Below are positions 1 through 6,016 of a stretch of DNA of 7,814 nucleotides, one piece after another (position 1 is the stretch's first letter; every line of letters starts with the position of its first letter). A program made the position numbers and the translations under genes. The DNA comes from Acidaminococcus fermentans. GTDB lineage: Bacteria > Bacillota_C > Negativicutes > Acidaminococcales > Acidaminococcaceae. Below the pieces are notes generated by a model that was given only the letters and a program-made list of their open reading frames with translations, was not told the origin of the DNA and did no database searches. The DNA lies in the NCBI GenBank assembly GCA_004555735.1, contig SFHH01000097.1, positions 1 to 7,814 of the forward strand, read 5' to 3'.

Positions 1-8
1 GTTTAGCT

Positions 9-464
9 ATGATGAAGAAAAAATTACTCACCCTTTCCCTGGGACTGCTGCTGTGTGGGATACTGCCGGGCGTTGCTGGCGCGGCTCCCCATTTCAAGAA
101 CAACAAAGAACTGGCTGCCTATTTCTGGAACCAGATCTTCAATGAACACCATCCAGAAGTCATTGACCAACTGACGGGCGATCACTATATTCAGCACAAC
201 CCTGGCTTTAAAGACGGGAAAGAGGCTTTTAAGGAAGGCGTTACCGGATTCCTGAAGAAATTCCCGGAAAGCACCGCAGAAATCAAGCACATGGGGGCAG
301 ATGGGGACCTGGTATTCATCCATAACCACATCAAACTGAACGCCCAGGACCGTGGCCAGGCGGCCGTGGATATTTTCCGGGTCAAAAAGGGCAAAGTCGT
401 GGAACACTGGGATGTGATCCAGGATATCCCGGAAAAAGCAGAAAACAACAATACCATGTTTTAA
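9..464 (+). CDS. Exported SnoaL/NTF2-like fold protein
   Basis: The 151-residue product starts with a Sec signal peptide: a basic MMKKK start, a hydrophobic stretch at residues 6-22, and an A-G-A cleavage site near residue 25. The mature part resembles the small SnoaL-like/NTF2-like proteins once described as aldol-condensation enzymes. The motif YIQHNPG at residues 60-66 and VEHWDVIQ at 131-138 are typical of that group and would line the pocket of a cone-shaped fold. The role is unknown; most such proteins bind or convert small molecules, and export suggests a cell-envelope or extracytoplasmic site. ATG codons at 9 and 12 are both possible starts, and the ribosome site falls outside the window. 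The frame stays open to the window edge, but the signal peptide argues that the protein begins here. A strong hairpin directly follows the stop, so this is the last gene of its transcript. Confidence 0.8.
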   Translation: MMKKKLLTLSLGLLLCGILPGVAGAAPHFKNNKELAAYFWNQIFNEHHPEVIDQLTGDHYIQHNPGFKDGKEAFKEGVTGFLKKFPESTAEIKHMGADGDLVFIHNHIKLNAQDRGQAAVDIFRVKKGKVVEHWDVIQDIPEKAENNNTMF

Positions 465-501
465 AAAGAGGGGATGTTGCTCATGCAACAGCCCCTCTTT
501 T
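464..501. terminator. Bidirectional Rho-independent terminator
   Basis: The left arm at 464-480 (AAAAGAGGGG, A, TGTTGC) pairs with the right arm at 485-501 (GCAACA, G, CCCCTCTTTT) around a TCAT loop, with one A/G mismatch. A T-run follows on each strand, so the hairpin can end the SnoaL-like gene on the plus strand and the HxlR gene on the minus strand. It touches both stop codons. Confidence 0.85.
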
Positions 502-821
502 CATCCCAAACAGCGGTCCACCCACTGATTGATCTGTTCCATGACCTGGACAAGCTGTTCTCCTTCTGGAGAAAGACGGTATTCCACCATTCCGGAAGGA
601 TCATCCTCCTCCCGCCGTTCCACCAGATGATTCCGTTCCAAGATCCGCAGATTCTCCGTCAGGACCTTAGCGCTGATGCCCGCCAAGGTCCGCTGGAGTT
701 CCCGGAAATGGCAAGGATGGGTGGCCAGGGCCAGCAGCAGGTCCGTCCGCCACTTCCCCTTCAGGACCGCCATGAAACAATCAAAGGGACAGTCATAGGC
801 TTTTCCATCAAAATGCACCAT
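501..821 (-). CDS. HxlR-family winged-helix transcriptional regulator
   Basis: This is a 106-residue single-domain DNA-binding protein of the HxlR (MarR-like winged helix) family. It shows the family marker GKWRTDLLLAL at residues 22-32, then the HFRELQRTLAGIS helix-turn-helix region at 38-50, the recognition helix KVLTENLRILE at 52-62, and the wing with HLVERREEDD and VEYRLSPEGE. Cysteines at 11, 15 and 37 lie in the N-terminal half. Some HxlR members (HypR, YodB, QorR) sense quinones or oxidants through cysteines at similar places, so redox sensing is possible but unproven. The start is the ATG at 821, which has AAAGGAGGG at 831-839 on the minus strand. A longer frame reaching 869 would begin inside a short-repeat array and lacks such a site. 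It lies 51 bases downstream of the phosphoesterase gene and is probably co-transcribed with it. Its target is unknown. Confidence 0.88.
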   Translation of the reverse strand: MVHFDGKAYDCPFDCFMAVLKGKWRTDLLLALATHPCHFRELQRTLAGISAKVLTENLRILERNHLVERREEDDPSGMVEYRLSPEGEQLVQVMEQINQWVDRCLG

Positions 822-830
822 CCGCACTTT

Positions 831-839
831 CCCTCCTTT
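831..839 (-). promoter_or_regulatory. Ribosome binding site fixing the HxlR start
   Basis: AAAGGAGGG on the minus strand lies 9 bases before the ATG at 821. It favours the 106-residue product over a 122-residue reading that would start at 869. Confidence 0.7.
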
Positions 840-842
840 CCC

Positions 843-884
843 AGACACTCTTCCCTTATCCCTCTGCACTCGTCACTCTTCACT
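843..884 (-). repeat. Six-copy heptanucleotide repeat array
   Basis: Read on the minus strand, the segment splits without gaps into six 7-base units: AGTGAAG, AGTGACG, AGTGCAG, AGGGATA, AGGGAAG and AGTGTCT. Each begins AGTG or AGGG. The array fills most of the gap between the phosphoesterase and HxlR genes and runs into the end of the phosphoesterase gene, whose TGA stop (873-875) is inside the second unit. It recalls the short tandemly repeated heptamers known from cyanobacterial genomes, though no relation is implied. Related heptamers occur at 7492-7519 and 7656-7676. Confidence 0.6.
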
Positions 885-2213
885 TTTCCCCACCGTCACT
901 GTATCCACTAGTGTCCCGTCCGGCAGGAAGCACTGGATTTCCAGGGAATCTTCCTTCTTTTCCAGTACCAGATAATTGTCCGTTTCCGGCTGGGGTGCCA
1001 CGGTCAGATCCAGGGGATGACGCTTCCAGAGGCCGGGGTACCGGACATCCCCGGCCACCCCGGTGATCACATAGGCAGGGCCCCGGTCCGCCCGCTGGAA
1101 GTCATAGATCCTTCCCCGGTTCCGGTAGGTGTGGAGATGGGCGCTGAGCACCAGATCCACCCCATACTGGTCGAAGAGGGGCATCCATTCCCGTCCTTCT
1201 TCTGAAAAACCTTCTGCCCGCTCCCGTCCCGGCCGGGTTTCCGGATTGAACCCATACTGGAGGGGATCCTTGTGCATCAGAACAATGTTCCAGTTTTTCC
1301 GGTTCCGAGCCATGTCTTCCTGGAACCATTCCTGCTGGTCTCGTGTCAGATCAGGTTCCCACTCTTTCAGCTCCGTGTTTTGGGTGTTGAGCACCACGAA
1401 ATGCACATCCCCTACGGTAAAGGAATAGAACTGATTCCTATATTTTTCCCGGCCATTGTCCGGCAGGGAGAACCGGTGGAGATACCCTTCCGGCATCCGC
1501 ACCTTCCAATTGAGGTCATAGGTCTCATGGTTCCCCATGATAGGAGCCACAGGGATTTTCTCCGCCATAGGTTCCACCACCCCGAACCAGGCGTTCCACT
1601 GGCTGCTGTCTTCTCCGTTGTCCACCAGGTCCCCCATGTTCACAAAGAAACTGGCATCCGGGTTCCGCTGCCAAGCAGGCTGGGCGGTAGTCTTCCACAC
1701 GCTGTAATCCGCTGACTGGGAATCTGGGAAAATCAGTGCCTTGAACGTATGGCCAGCAAAAGCTTTCAGAGCCATCCATTCCGTAGCCTTTTTCCCCACC
1801 CGGATCCGGTACTCATAGCTCTGCCTCGGTTCCAGCTTATCCAGACGGGCAGTATAGACCCATGTGGTCTTCCCTCCGTCCGTAAACTTTTCTTTCTCCA
1901 CGGGAACAGTCTCCATGCCATCCTTTCCTGTTTGCCGATATTCCAGTACCGGCTCTTTTACCTCATAATCCGACTGCCACTGGATCACCCGGCTCCGGGA
2001 AGGATCCGCCGTCATCACCTGCCGGATATCCCGAGCCTCCACCTGGTCCAACAGGTCATAATGGATAGCTGCTCCTCGGGCCTGGTCCAGCTTCCCCAGG
2101 GCCCAGGTCCGGAACCAAGGCGAAAGATGCCAGCTCCCGGCCAGCAGGGCTCCCAGCAGTACCAAGATCCCCATCAGGATCTGTCCTTTTTTTATGGAAA
2201 CGTTCTTTTCCAC
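873..2213 (-). CDS. Membrane-anchored purple-acid-phosphatase-like metallophosphoesterase
   Basis: The product of about 446 residues has a basic N-terminus, one membrane segment at about 13-30 (LMGILVLLGALLAG), a fibronectin-like purple-acid-phosphatase N-terminal domain at about 60-155, and a calcineurin-like catalytic domain. Metal-binding motifs are in order: PDSQ (D164), GDLVDNG (D195, D198), GNHE (N228, H229), LMHKD (H314) and SAHLHTYRN (H359, H361). It should be a di-metal phosphomonoesterase or phosphodiesterase held at the outer face of the cytoplasmic membrane; the substrate cannot be read from the sequence. The start is uncertain. The GTG at 2225 touches its ribosome site, the GTG at 2213 lies 11 bases after GGAG, and an ATG at 2174 follows AAAGGA; I chose 2213, and residue numbers follow it. 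The HxlR gene lies just downstream. The last residues (GKSEE) and the stop lie in or next to a heptamer repeat array, so the natural C-terminus may have been altered. Confidence 0.85.
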   Translation of the reverse strand: MEKNVSIKKGQILMGILVLLGALLAGSWHLSPWFRTWALGKLDQARGAAIHYDLLDQVEARDIRQVMTADPSRSRVIQWQSDYEVKEPVLEYRQTGKDGMETVPVEKEKFTDGGKTTWVYTARLDKLEPRQSYEYRIRVGKKATEWMALKAFAGHTFKALIFPDSQSADYSVWKTTAQPAWQRNPDASFFVNMGDLVDNGEDSSQWNAWFGVVEPMAEKIPVAPIMGNHETYDLNWKVRMPEGYLHRFSLPDNGREKYRNQFYSFTVGDVHFVVLNTQNTELKEWEPDLTRDQQEWFQEDMARNRKNWNIVLMHKDPLQYGFNPETRPGRERAEGFSEEGREWMPLFDQYGVDLVLSAHLHTYRNRGRIYDFQRADRGPAYVITGVAGDVRYPGLWKRHPLDLTVAPQPETDNYLVLEKKEDSLEIQCFLPDGTLVDTVTVGKSEE

Positions 2214-2249
2214 CGTACTTTTCACTCCTTTTGTTGCACTACTTGTCTC

Positions 2250-2278
2250 TATATAGCATAAAAGATTGGCTGCCGCAA
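2250..2278 (-). promoter_or_regulatory. Probable promoter of the phosphoesterase gene
   Basis: On the minus strand TTGCGG (2273-2278) and TATATA (2250-2255) are separated by 17 bases. An overlapping alternative uses TTGTAT (2278-2283) and TATGCT (2255-2260), also 17 bases apart. Both would start transcription about 20 to 30 bases before the GTG start codons. This is pattern matching only. Confidence 0.45.
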
Positions 2279-2361
2279 TACAAATACTTTATGGTCATGG
2301 GATTTTATACGGAAACAGTATACTGGCCAAAAGAGTGAAAAGCAACTGAGAAAATTCAGGC

Positions 2362-2390
2362 TTTCCAAATATACGCCCATGGGGTATAAT
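2362..2390 (+). promoter_or_regulatory. Probable promoter of the nitrilase gene
   Basis: A perfect TATAAT at 2385-2390 is preceded, 17 bases earlier, by TTTCCA at 2362-2367, a partial match to TTGACA. The expected transcription start is near 2397. AGGAGG at 2417-2422 sits 6 bases before the ATG at 2429. The rest of the 2226-2428 gap holds the divergent promoter and no gene. Confidence 0.6.
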
Positions 2391-2428
2391 GTCCTTATAT
2401 GAATTCTTAGTATCTCAGGAGGATTTTC

Positions 2429-3364
2429 ATGAAGAACCTGCAAAAACAGCTCCGGGCCGCCATTGTCCAGGCTGCCCCCATTCTCTTCAATAAAAAAGCC
2501 ACCCTGGAGAAGGTGGTCCGGCAGATCCAAGAAGCCTCCGCCTATGGAGCGGAGCTCATTGTATTCCCGGAATCTCTGGTACCCTGCTATCCCTACGGGC
2601 TGACTTTCGGCTTTACTGTAGGCAGCCGGAAGGAGGAAGGCCGGAAGGATTGGAAAGTGTATTACGACAATGCGGTCCTGATACCGGATGACACGGTGTC
2701 TCTGGCAGCTGCCGCCAAAAAGGCCCGGGCCTGGGTCAGCATCGGCGTCACCGAACGGGATCCGGTGAACTGCTCCCTGTACTGCACCAATCTGGTCTTC
2801 TCTCCGGAAGGGAAACTGGCTTCCGTCCACCGGAAGATCAAACCCACCGGTTCCGAACGATACATCTGGGCGGATTCCCACGTGCCGGAAACCTACTTCC
2901 CGGTGGTGGATACCCCCTGGGGTAGGATGGGCAGCCTGATCTGCTGGGAAAACTACATGCCCCTGGCCCGAGTGGCCCTGTACCAGAAAGGGATTTCCCT
3001 GTACCTGGCACCCAACACCAACGACAATCCGGAATGGCAGGACACCATCCGGCATATTGCCATTGAAGGCCACTGCTATGTATTCAATGTGGACCAATAC
3101 TTCACCCGGGACATGTATCCGGCTGATTTGCTCGAACAGGACGAAATCGGCCGGTTGGATGACATTGTGTGCCGGGGCGGCAGCTGCATCATCGACCCCT
3201 ACGGCCACTGTGTGACGGAACCGGTCTGGGACAGGGAAGCCATTGTGTATGCGGATCTGGACATGGACAAAGTCCCCATGAGCCGAATGGAATTCGATGC
3301 CACCGGCCACTACACCCGGCCGGATATCCTGGAACTGAAAGTCCATGACGGGAAAGACCGTTGA
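2429..3364 (+). CDS. Nitrilase-branch carbon-nitrogen hydrolase
   Basis: The 311-residue protein belongs to the carbon-nitrogen hydrolase superfamily and looks like a branch-1 nitrilase, which turns an organic nitrile into a carboxylic acid and ammonia. The catalytic triad is visible: E48 in VFPES, K136 in HRKIKPTGSER, and C172 in ICWENYMPL. The HRK-I-x-PT-x-x-ER and CWEN patterns are those of true nitrilases, as opposed to amidases, carbamoylases or NAD-synthetase domains. The length is slightly short of the usual 320-370 because the variable C-terminal tail is reduced. No signal peptide is present, so it is cytoplasmic. The substrate cannot be predicted. The gene has its own promoter and AGGAGG site. 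It stands alone, with a divergent phosphoesterase upstream. Its stop codon overlaps the -35 box of the ars promoter and no terminator follows, so some transcripts probably run on into arsR. Confidence 0.88.
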   Translation: MKNLQKQLRAAIVQAAPILFNKKATLEKVVRQIQEASAYGAELIVFPESLVPCYPYGLTFGFTVGSRKEEGRKDWKVYYDNAVLIPDDTVSLAAAAKKARAWVSIGVTERDPVNCSLYCTNLVFSPEGKLASVHRKIKPTGSERYIWADSHVPETYFPVVDTPWGRMGSLICWENYMPLARVALYQKGISLYLAPNTNDNPEWQDTIRHIAIEGHCYVFNVDQYFTRDMYPADLLEQDEIGRLDDIVCRGGSCIIDPYGHCVTEPVWDREAIVYADLDMDKVPMSRMEFDATGHYTRPDILELKVHDGKDR

Positions 3365-3389
3365 CAAAACCGGGAAAACATCCTATACT
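3361..3389 (+). promoter_or_regulatory. ars operon promoter
   Basis: A perfect TTGACA at 3361-3366 and TATACT at 3384-3389 are separated by exactly 17 bases. This is the strongest promoter match in the window. The -35 box overlaps the TGA stop of the nitrilase gene (3362-3364). The start point should fall near 3396, right at the AT-rich putative operator. When not repressed the promoter should be strong. Confidence 0.85.
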
Positions 3390-3393
3390 GCAG

Positions 3394-3419
3394 CTAACAA
3401 ATTTAAATTTATCAATATG
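3394..3419 (+). promoter_or_regulatory. Putative ArsR operator 1
   Basis: A 12-base perfect palindrome, AAATTTAAATTT (3399-3410), sits in a wider imperfect dyad just downstream of the -10 box, at the expected transcription start. ArsR/SmtB repressors bind AT-rich imperfect palindromes at this kind of place. The palindrome is followed by ATCAATATG, and the whole block recurs in the opposite orientation at 3771-3796. Confidence 0.6.
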
Positions 3420-3434
3420 AAAGGAGGCTGGGTT

Positions 3435-3755
3435 ATGGAAAATCTAGGGGGAACGGCCCGCCTGTTCAAGGCTTTGGCCGATGAAAACCGGCTCCACATC
3501 CTGGAACTGCTCCAGCGGGGTGAACGGTGCGCCTGTGTGCTGCTGGAAAACCTCCATCTGTCCCAGCCCACCCTTTCCCATCATATGAAGATCCTGTGCG
3601 ACGCAGGCTTTGTCACTGGCCGGAAAGAAGGCAAATGGGTCTACTATACCCTGAACCACCAGGCTGCCGGAGAACTGGAGGCCCTGCTCCAGGAGCTGTT
3701 CCAGGAAAGGACCGCCGCAGAGCCTGATGACTGCCAGTGCTCCCGCTGCCGGTGA
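3435..3755 (+). CDS. arsR: Arsenite-responsive repressor ArsR
   Basis: The 106-residue winged-helix repressor belongs to the ArsR/SmtB family. LFKALADENRLHILELL at residues 10-26 is the usual N-terminal helix pair. RCACVLLENLHLSQPTLSHH (31-50) combines the metalloid site with the recognition helix, and GKWVYYTLN (66-74) forms the wing. C32 and C34 match the first two arsenite-binding cysteines of the E. coli-type site. The third, at 37, is leucine, so the site may use only two, or another cysteine such as C55. The tail CQCSRC adds C100, C102 and C105. It is expected to repress its own operon until arsenite or antimonite binds. The start is the ATG at 3435, seven bases after AAGGAGG (3421-3427); the frame is open further upstream, but that stretch is the promoter and operator. 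It is the first gene of arsR-arsD-arsA-arsC-acr3. Confidence 0.93.
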   Translation: MENLGGTARLFKALADENRLHILELLQRGERCACVLLENLHLSQPTLSHHMKILCDAGFVTGRKEGKWVYYTLNHQAAGELEALLQELFQERTAAEPDDCQCSRCR

Positions 3756-3770
3756 TTATTTTTACCTTAA

Positions 3771-3796
3771 CATATTGATGAATTTAAATCTGTAAA
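3771..3796 (-). promoter_or_regulatory. Putative ArsR/ArsD operator 2 (inverted copy)
   Basis: This segment in the arsR-arsD gap matches the reverse complement of 3394-3419 at 22 of 26 positions, including the identical 9-base blocks CATATTGAT and AATTTAAAT. A further IR, AATTTA (3781-3786) and TAAATT (3793-3798), is present. Weak promoter-like boxes overlap it (TTTACC 3761-3766 with TTAAAT 3784-3789, or TTAACA 3767-3772 with TGTAAA 3791-3796). It may therefore control an internal promoter or serve as a second binding site for the repressor. Confidence 0.5.
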
Positions 3797-3817
3797 TTTA
3801 GTAAGGAGTGATTTGTG

Positions 3818-4261
3818 ATGGAAAGAAAAACCGTACAGATATTTGAACAGGCCATGTGCTGCCCCACTGGACTTTGCGGCCCCTCCATCGATCCGGAGCT
3901 GCTGCGGATTTCTGCAGTCCTGGATACACTGAAAAAACAGGGGATTTCTGTGGAACGGTACAATCTCACCAGTGCGCCTCTGAAATTCATCCAGACAAAA
4001 ACAGCAGCGGAATTTCTCCAAACCCATGGACCGGAAGAACTGCCCCTGATCCTGGCGGACGGGAAAATCTGGATGAACGGCCGCTATCCCACCAATGAGG
4101 AATTCGCCCGGATGCTGGATTTCGATCTGGCCCTGCTGGACGAAACCTCCGCCCCACAGGACAGTGGGAATGAAGAAACCAGCTGTTGCGGTGGCGGAGA
4201 AGAGCCGGCTGCCGGATCCAGTTGCTGCTGCGGCTCCGGCTCTTCCAGCTGCTGTCAGTGA
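3818..4261 (+). CDS. arsD: Arsenite metallochaperone ArsD
   Basis: The 147-residue protein has a thioredoxin-like fold and carries the ArsD signature near its start: C14, C15 and C20 in AMCCPTGLCG, the three cysteines that hold arsenite or antimonite for transfer to ArsA. The body (VQIFEQ, LKFIQTKTAAEFL, LPLILADGKI, RYPTNEEFARML) follows family form. The Gly/Ser-rich tail adds three cysteine clusters: C123-C124, C136-C138 and C145-C146. E. coli ArsD, at 120 residues, has two such pairs, so this tail is longer. In E. coli ArsD is also a weak repressor that binds the same operator as ArsR. AAGGAG at 3803-3808 favours the ATG at 3818; a GTG at 3815 is in frame. The gene follows arsR after 62 bases that contain a putative operator and ends 15 bases before arsA. 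Confidence 0.95.
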   Translation: MERKTVQIFEQAMCCPTGLCGPSIDPELLRISAVLDTLKKQGISVERYNLTSAPLKFIQTKTAAEFLQTHGPEELPLILADGKIWMNGRYPTNEEFARMLDFDLALLDETSAPQDSGNEETSCCGGGEEPAAGSSCCCGSGSSSCCQ

Positions 4262-4276
4262 AAAAAGGAGACCATG

Positions 4277-6016
4277 ATGGAACTGTATGATCCTTTTGCC
4301 GCCATCCGCACCAAGTATGTGTTTTTTACCGGCAAAGGAGGGGTGGGAAAGACTTCCACCGCCTGTGCCACCGCCGTGGCCCTGGCTGATGCCGGCCAAA
4401 AGGTCCTGCTGATCAGCACGGACCCGGCGTCCAATCTCCAGGACATTTTTTCAGTGAAACAGGATGAAACCCCATCCCCCATTCCCGGCGCTCCCGGACT
4501 GTGGGCCGTAAACCTGGATCCCGTAAAAGCCGCAGCCCAGTACCGGGAACGTGTGGTGGCCCCCTATCGGGGCCTTCTTCCCCAGGTGGCCCTGCGGAAC
4601 ATGGAAGAGCAGCTGTCCGGATCCTGTACCATAGAAATCGCCGCTTTCAATGCCTTCACCGATTTCCTTACAGATCCGGAAACGGCATCCGTCTATGACC
4701 GGATCCTGTTCGATACGGCTCCTACCGGCCATACGCTGCGGATGCTCCAACTGCCTTCTGCCTGGAGCCAGTTCATCAGCACCAGTACCCACGGGGCCTC
4801 CTGTCTGGGACAGCTGTCCGGTCTGGAAGGCCGGAAGGCCCTGTACCGTAAGGCCGTGGAAAACCTGGCAGATCCTGACCGGACCACCCTTCTCCTGGTG
4901 ACCCGTCCTGACCATTCTCCCATCCAGGAAGCAGCCCGTGCCTCTCGGGAACTGGCCAAACTGGGCATTGGTCACCAGCAGCTGATTGTCAACGGCCTGT
5001 TGGAAAAGACCGATGACCCCGTTGCCCGGGAACTTTTCACCAAGCAGCAGGCTGCTCTGGCCTCCCTGCCCAGCGAGCTGCAGGCTCTGCCTTCCTGGCA
5101 GATTCCTTTCCGGAGCTACAATGTAACCGGGCTGGACCATATCCGGGCGCTCCTGAAGGGGGAAATGGCCCCTGCTGCTGTGAAAGGAAAAGGATCCCCG
5201 ACTCCCGTCCACACCCTCCAGGATGTGGCGGAAGATCTGGAGCAAAACCACCGGAAGGTCATCTTCACCATGGGCAAAGGCGGTGTAGGAAAGACCACGG
5301 TAGCTGCCTCTCTGGCCCTCCGCCTGGCCCGCATAGGGCATCAGGTGCTGCTGACCACCACGGATCCGGCCGGTCATCTCCAGGAAGTCCTGACTCAGAC
5401 AGACCAGATCCAGTTGTGCCAGATCGACGAGCAGGCTGAACTCCGCCGCTACCAGCAGGAAGTCCTGGATCAGGCCCGGAAAAACGGGCTGAAAGAAGGA
5501 GATCTGGCCTACATCGAAGAAGACCTCCGGTCCCCCTGCACCCAGGAAATCGCCGTATTCCGGGCCTTTGCGGAAATCGTGGCCCGGGCCGGGAACCGGA
5601 TCGTCATCATCGACACCGCCCCTACCGGCCATACCCTGCTGCTCCTGGAATCCACGGAAAATTACGACCAGGAAATCCGCCGGACCCGGGGCACCGTTCC
5701 TCCAGCCGTCCATCAGTTGCTTCCCCGGCTGAAAGGACCGGAAACTGAAGTGGTGATCGTAACCCTGCCAGAAGCCACTCCTGTCTATGAAGCCCTGCGT
5801 CTGGAGGCCGATTTGAAGCGGACCTGTCTGTGCAGCCGTTGGTGGGTCATCAACCGGTGCTTTAGCCGGACTCCTGCCCAAAGCCCTCTGCTGAAGGCCA
5901 AAGCGGCTCAGGAGATTCCCTGGATCAACCAGGTGGCCGCCCATACCAGTGGCCATGCAGCTTTGATTCCCTGGAAGCCCGAGGAAATCAAAGGAAAGGT
6001 ATTGGAATCCCTATGA
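4277..6016 (+). CDS. arsA: Arsenite-stimulated ATPase ArsA
   Basis: The 579-residue protein is a full-length, two-domain ArsA (the usual length is about 580). It energises arsenite or antimonite export through the membrane permease. Each half has a P-loop (GKGGVGKTS at 19-27 and GKGGVGKTT at 333-341) and an ArsA signature (DTAPTGHTL at 146-154 and 446-454). The metalloid-site cysteines that correspond to C113, C172 and C422 of the E. coli enzyme are present as C117 (LSGSCTIEIAAF), C176 (HGASCLG) and C421 (RSPCTQEIAVF). Extra cysteines occur at 517, 519 and 528 near WWVIN. A 4277 start leaves 6 bases after AAAGGAG (4264-4270); the ATG at 4274 leaves 3 and is the alternative. The stop overlaps the arsC start (ATGA). 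ArsA is best known with ArsB, but here the permease is of the Acr3 type, a pairing also known in other bacteria. Confidence 0.95.
   Translation: MELYDPFAAIRTKYVFFTGKGGVGKTSTACATAVALADAGQKVLLISTDPASNLQDIFSVKQDETPSPIPGAPGLWAVNLDPVKAAAQYRERVVAPYRGLLPQVALRNMEEQLSGSCTIEIAAFNAFTDFLTDPETASVYDRILFDTAPTGHTLRMLQLPSAWSQFISTSTHGASCLGQLSGLEGRKALYRKAVENLADPDRTTLLLVTRPDHSPIQEAARASRELAKLGIGHQQLIVNGLLEKTDDPVARELFTKQQAALASLPSELQALPSWQIPFRSYNVTGLDHIRALLKGEMAPAAVKGKGSPTPVHTLQDVAEDLEQNHRKVIFTMGKGGVGKTTVAASLALRLARIGHQVLLTTTDPAGHLQEVLTQTDQIQLCQIDEQAELRRYQQEVLDQARKNGLKEGDLAYIEEDLRSPCTQEIAVFRAFAEIVARAGNRIVIIDTAPTGHTLLLLESTENYDQEIRRTRGTVPPAVHQLLPRLKGPETEVVIVTLPEATPVYEALRLEADLKRTCLCSRWWVINRCFSRTPAQSPLLKAKAAQEIPWINQVAAHTSGHAALIPWKPEEIKGKVLESL

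Noticed and set aside
474..911. A 145-codon plus-strand open frame opposite the HxlR gene.
   Set aside because: It begins inside the terminator, runs antisense to a well-supported HxlR gene and shows no recognisable domain.
2306..2322. A small inverted repeat, TATAC and GTATA, upstream of the nitrilase gene as an operator.
   Set aside because: It is five bases per arm in AT-rich DNA, far from both promoters' core boxes, so it could easily arise by chance.
2249..3367. A 372-codon open frame on the minus strand opposite the nitrilase gene.
   Set aside because: The plus-strand gene carries the complete nitrilase triad, a promoter and a ribosome site. The minus-strand frame has no recognisable motif and would run through the promoter region.
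3345..3434. A longer ArsR starting at 3345.
   Set aside because: The extra 30 codons would cover the nitrilase end, the promoter and the operator. The ATG at 3435 has a well-spaced AAGGAGG site and gives the normal family length.
5815..5850. A possible compensated double frameshift in arsA, since an alternative frame reads LSVQP just before the WWVIN strand.
   Set aside because: The in-frame reading RTCLCSRWWVIN seems to fit, without a gap, ArsA forms that have a polar S-K-W-W before the strand. The gene is full length with all motifs, so drift is the simpler explanation.
4451..5956. A 501-codon open frame on the minus strand opposite arsA.
   Set aside because: It is a shadow of arsA, caused by GC-rich third codon positions. 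It lacks a recognisable domain, and arsA has full family motifs on the other strand.
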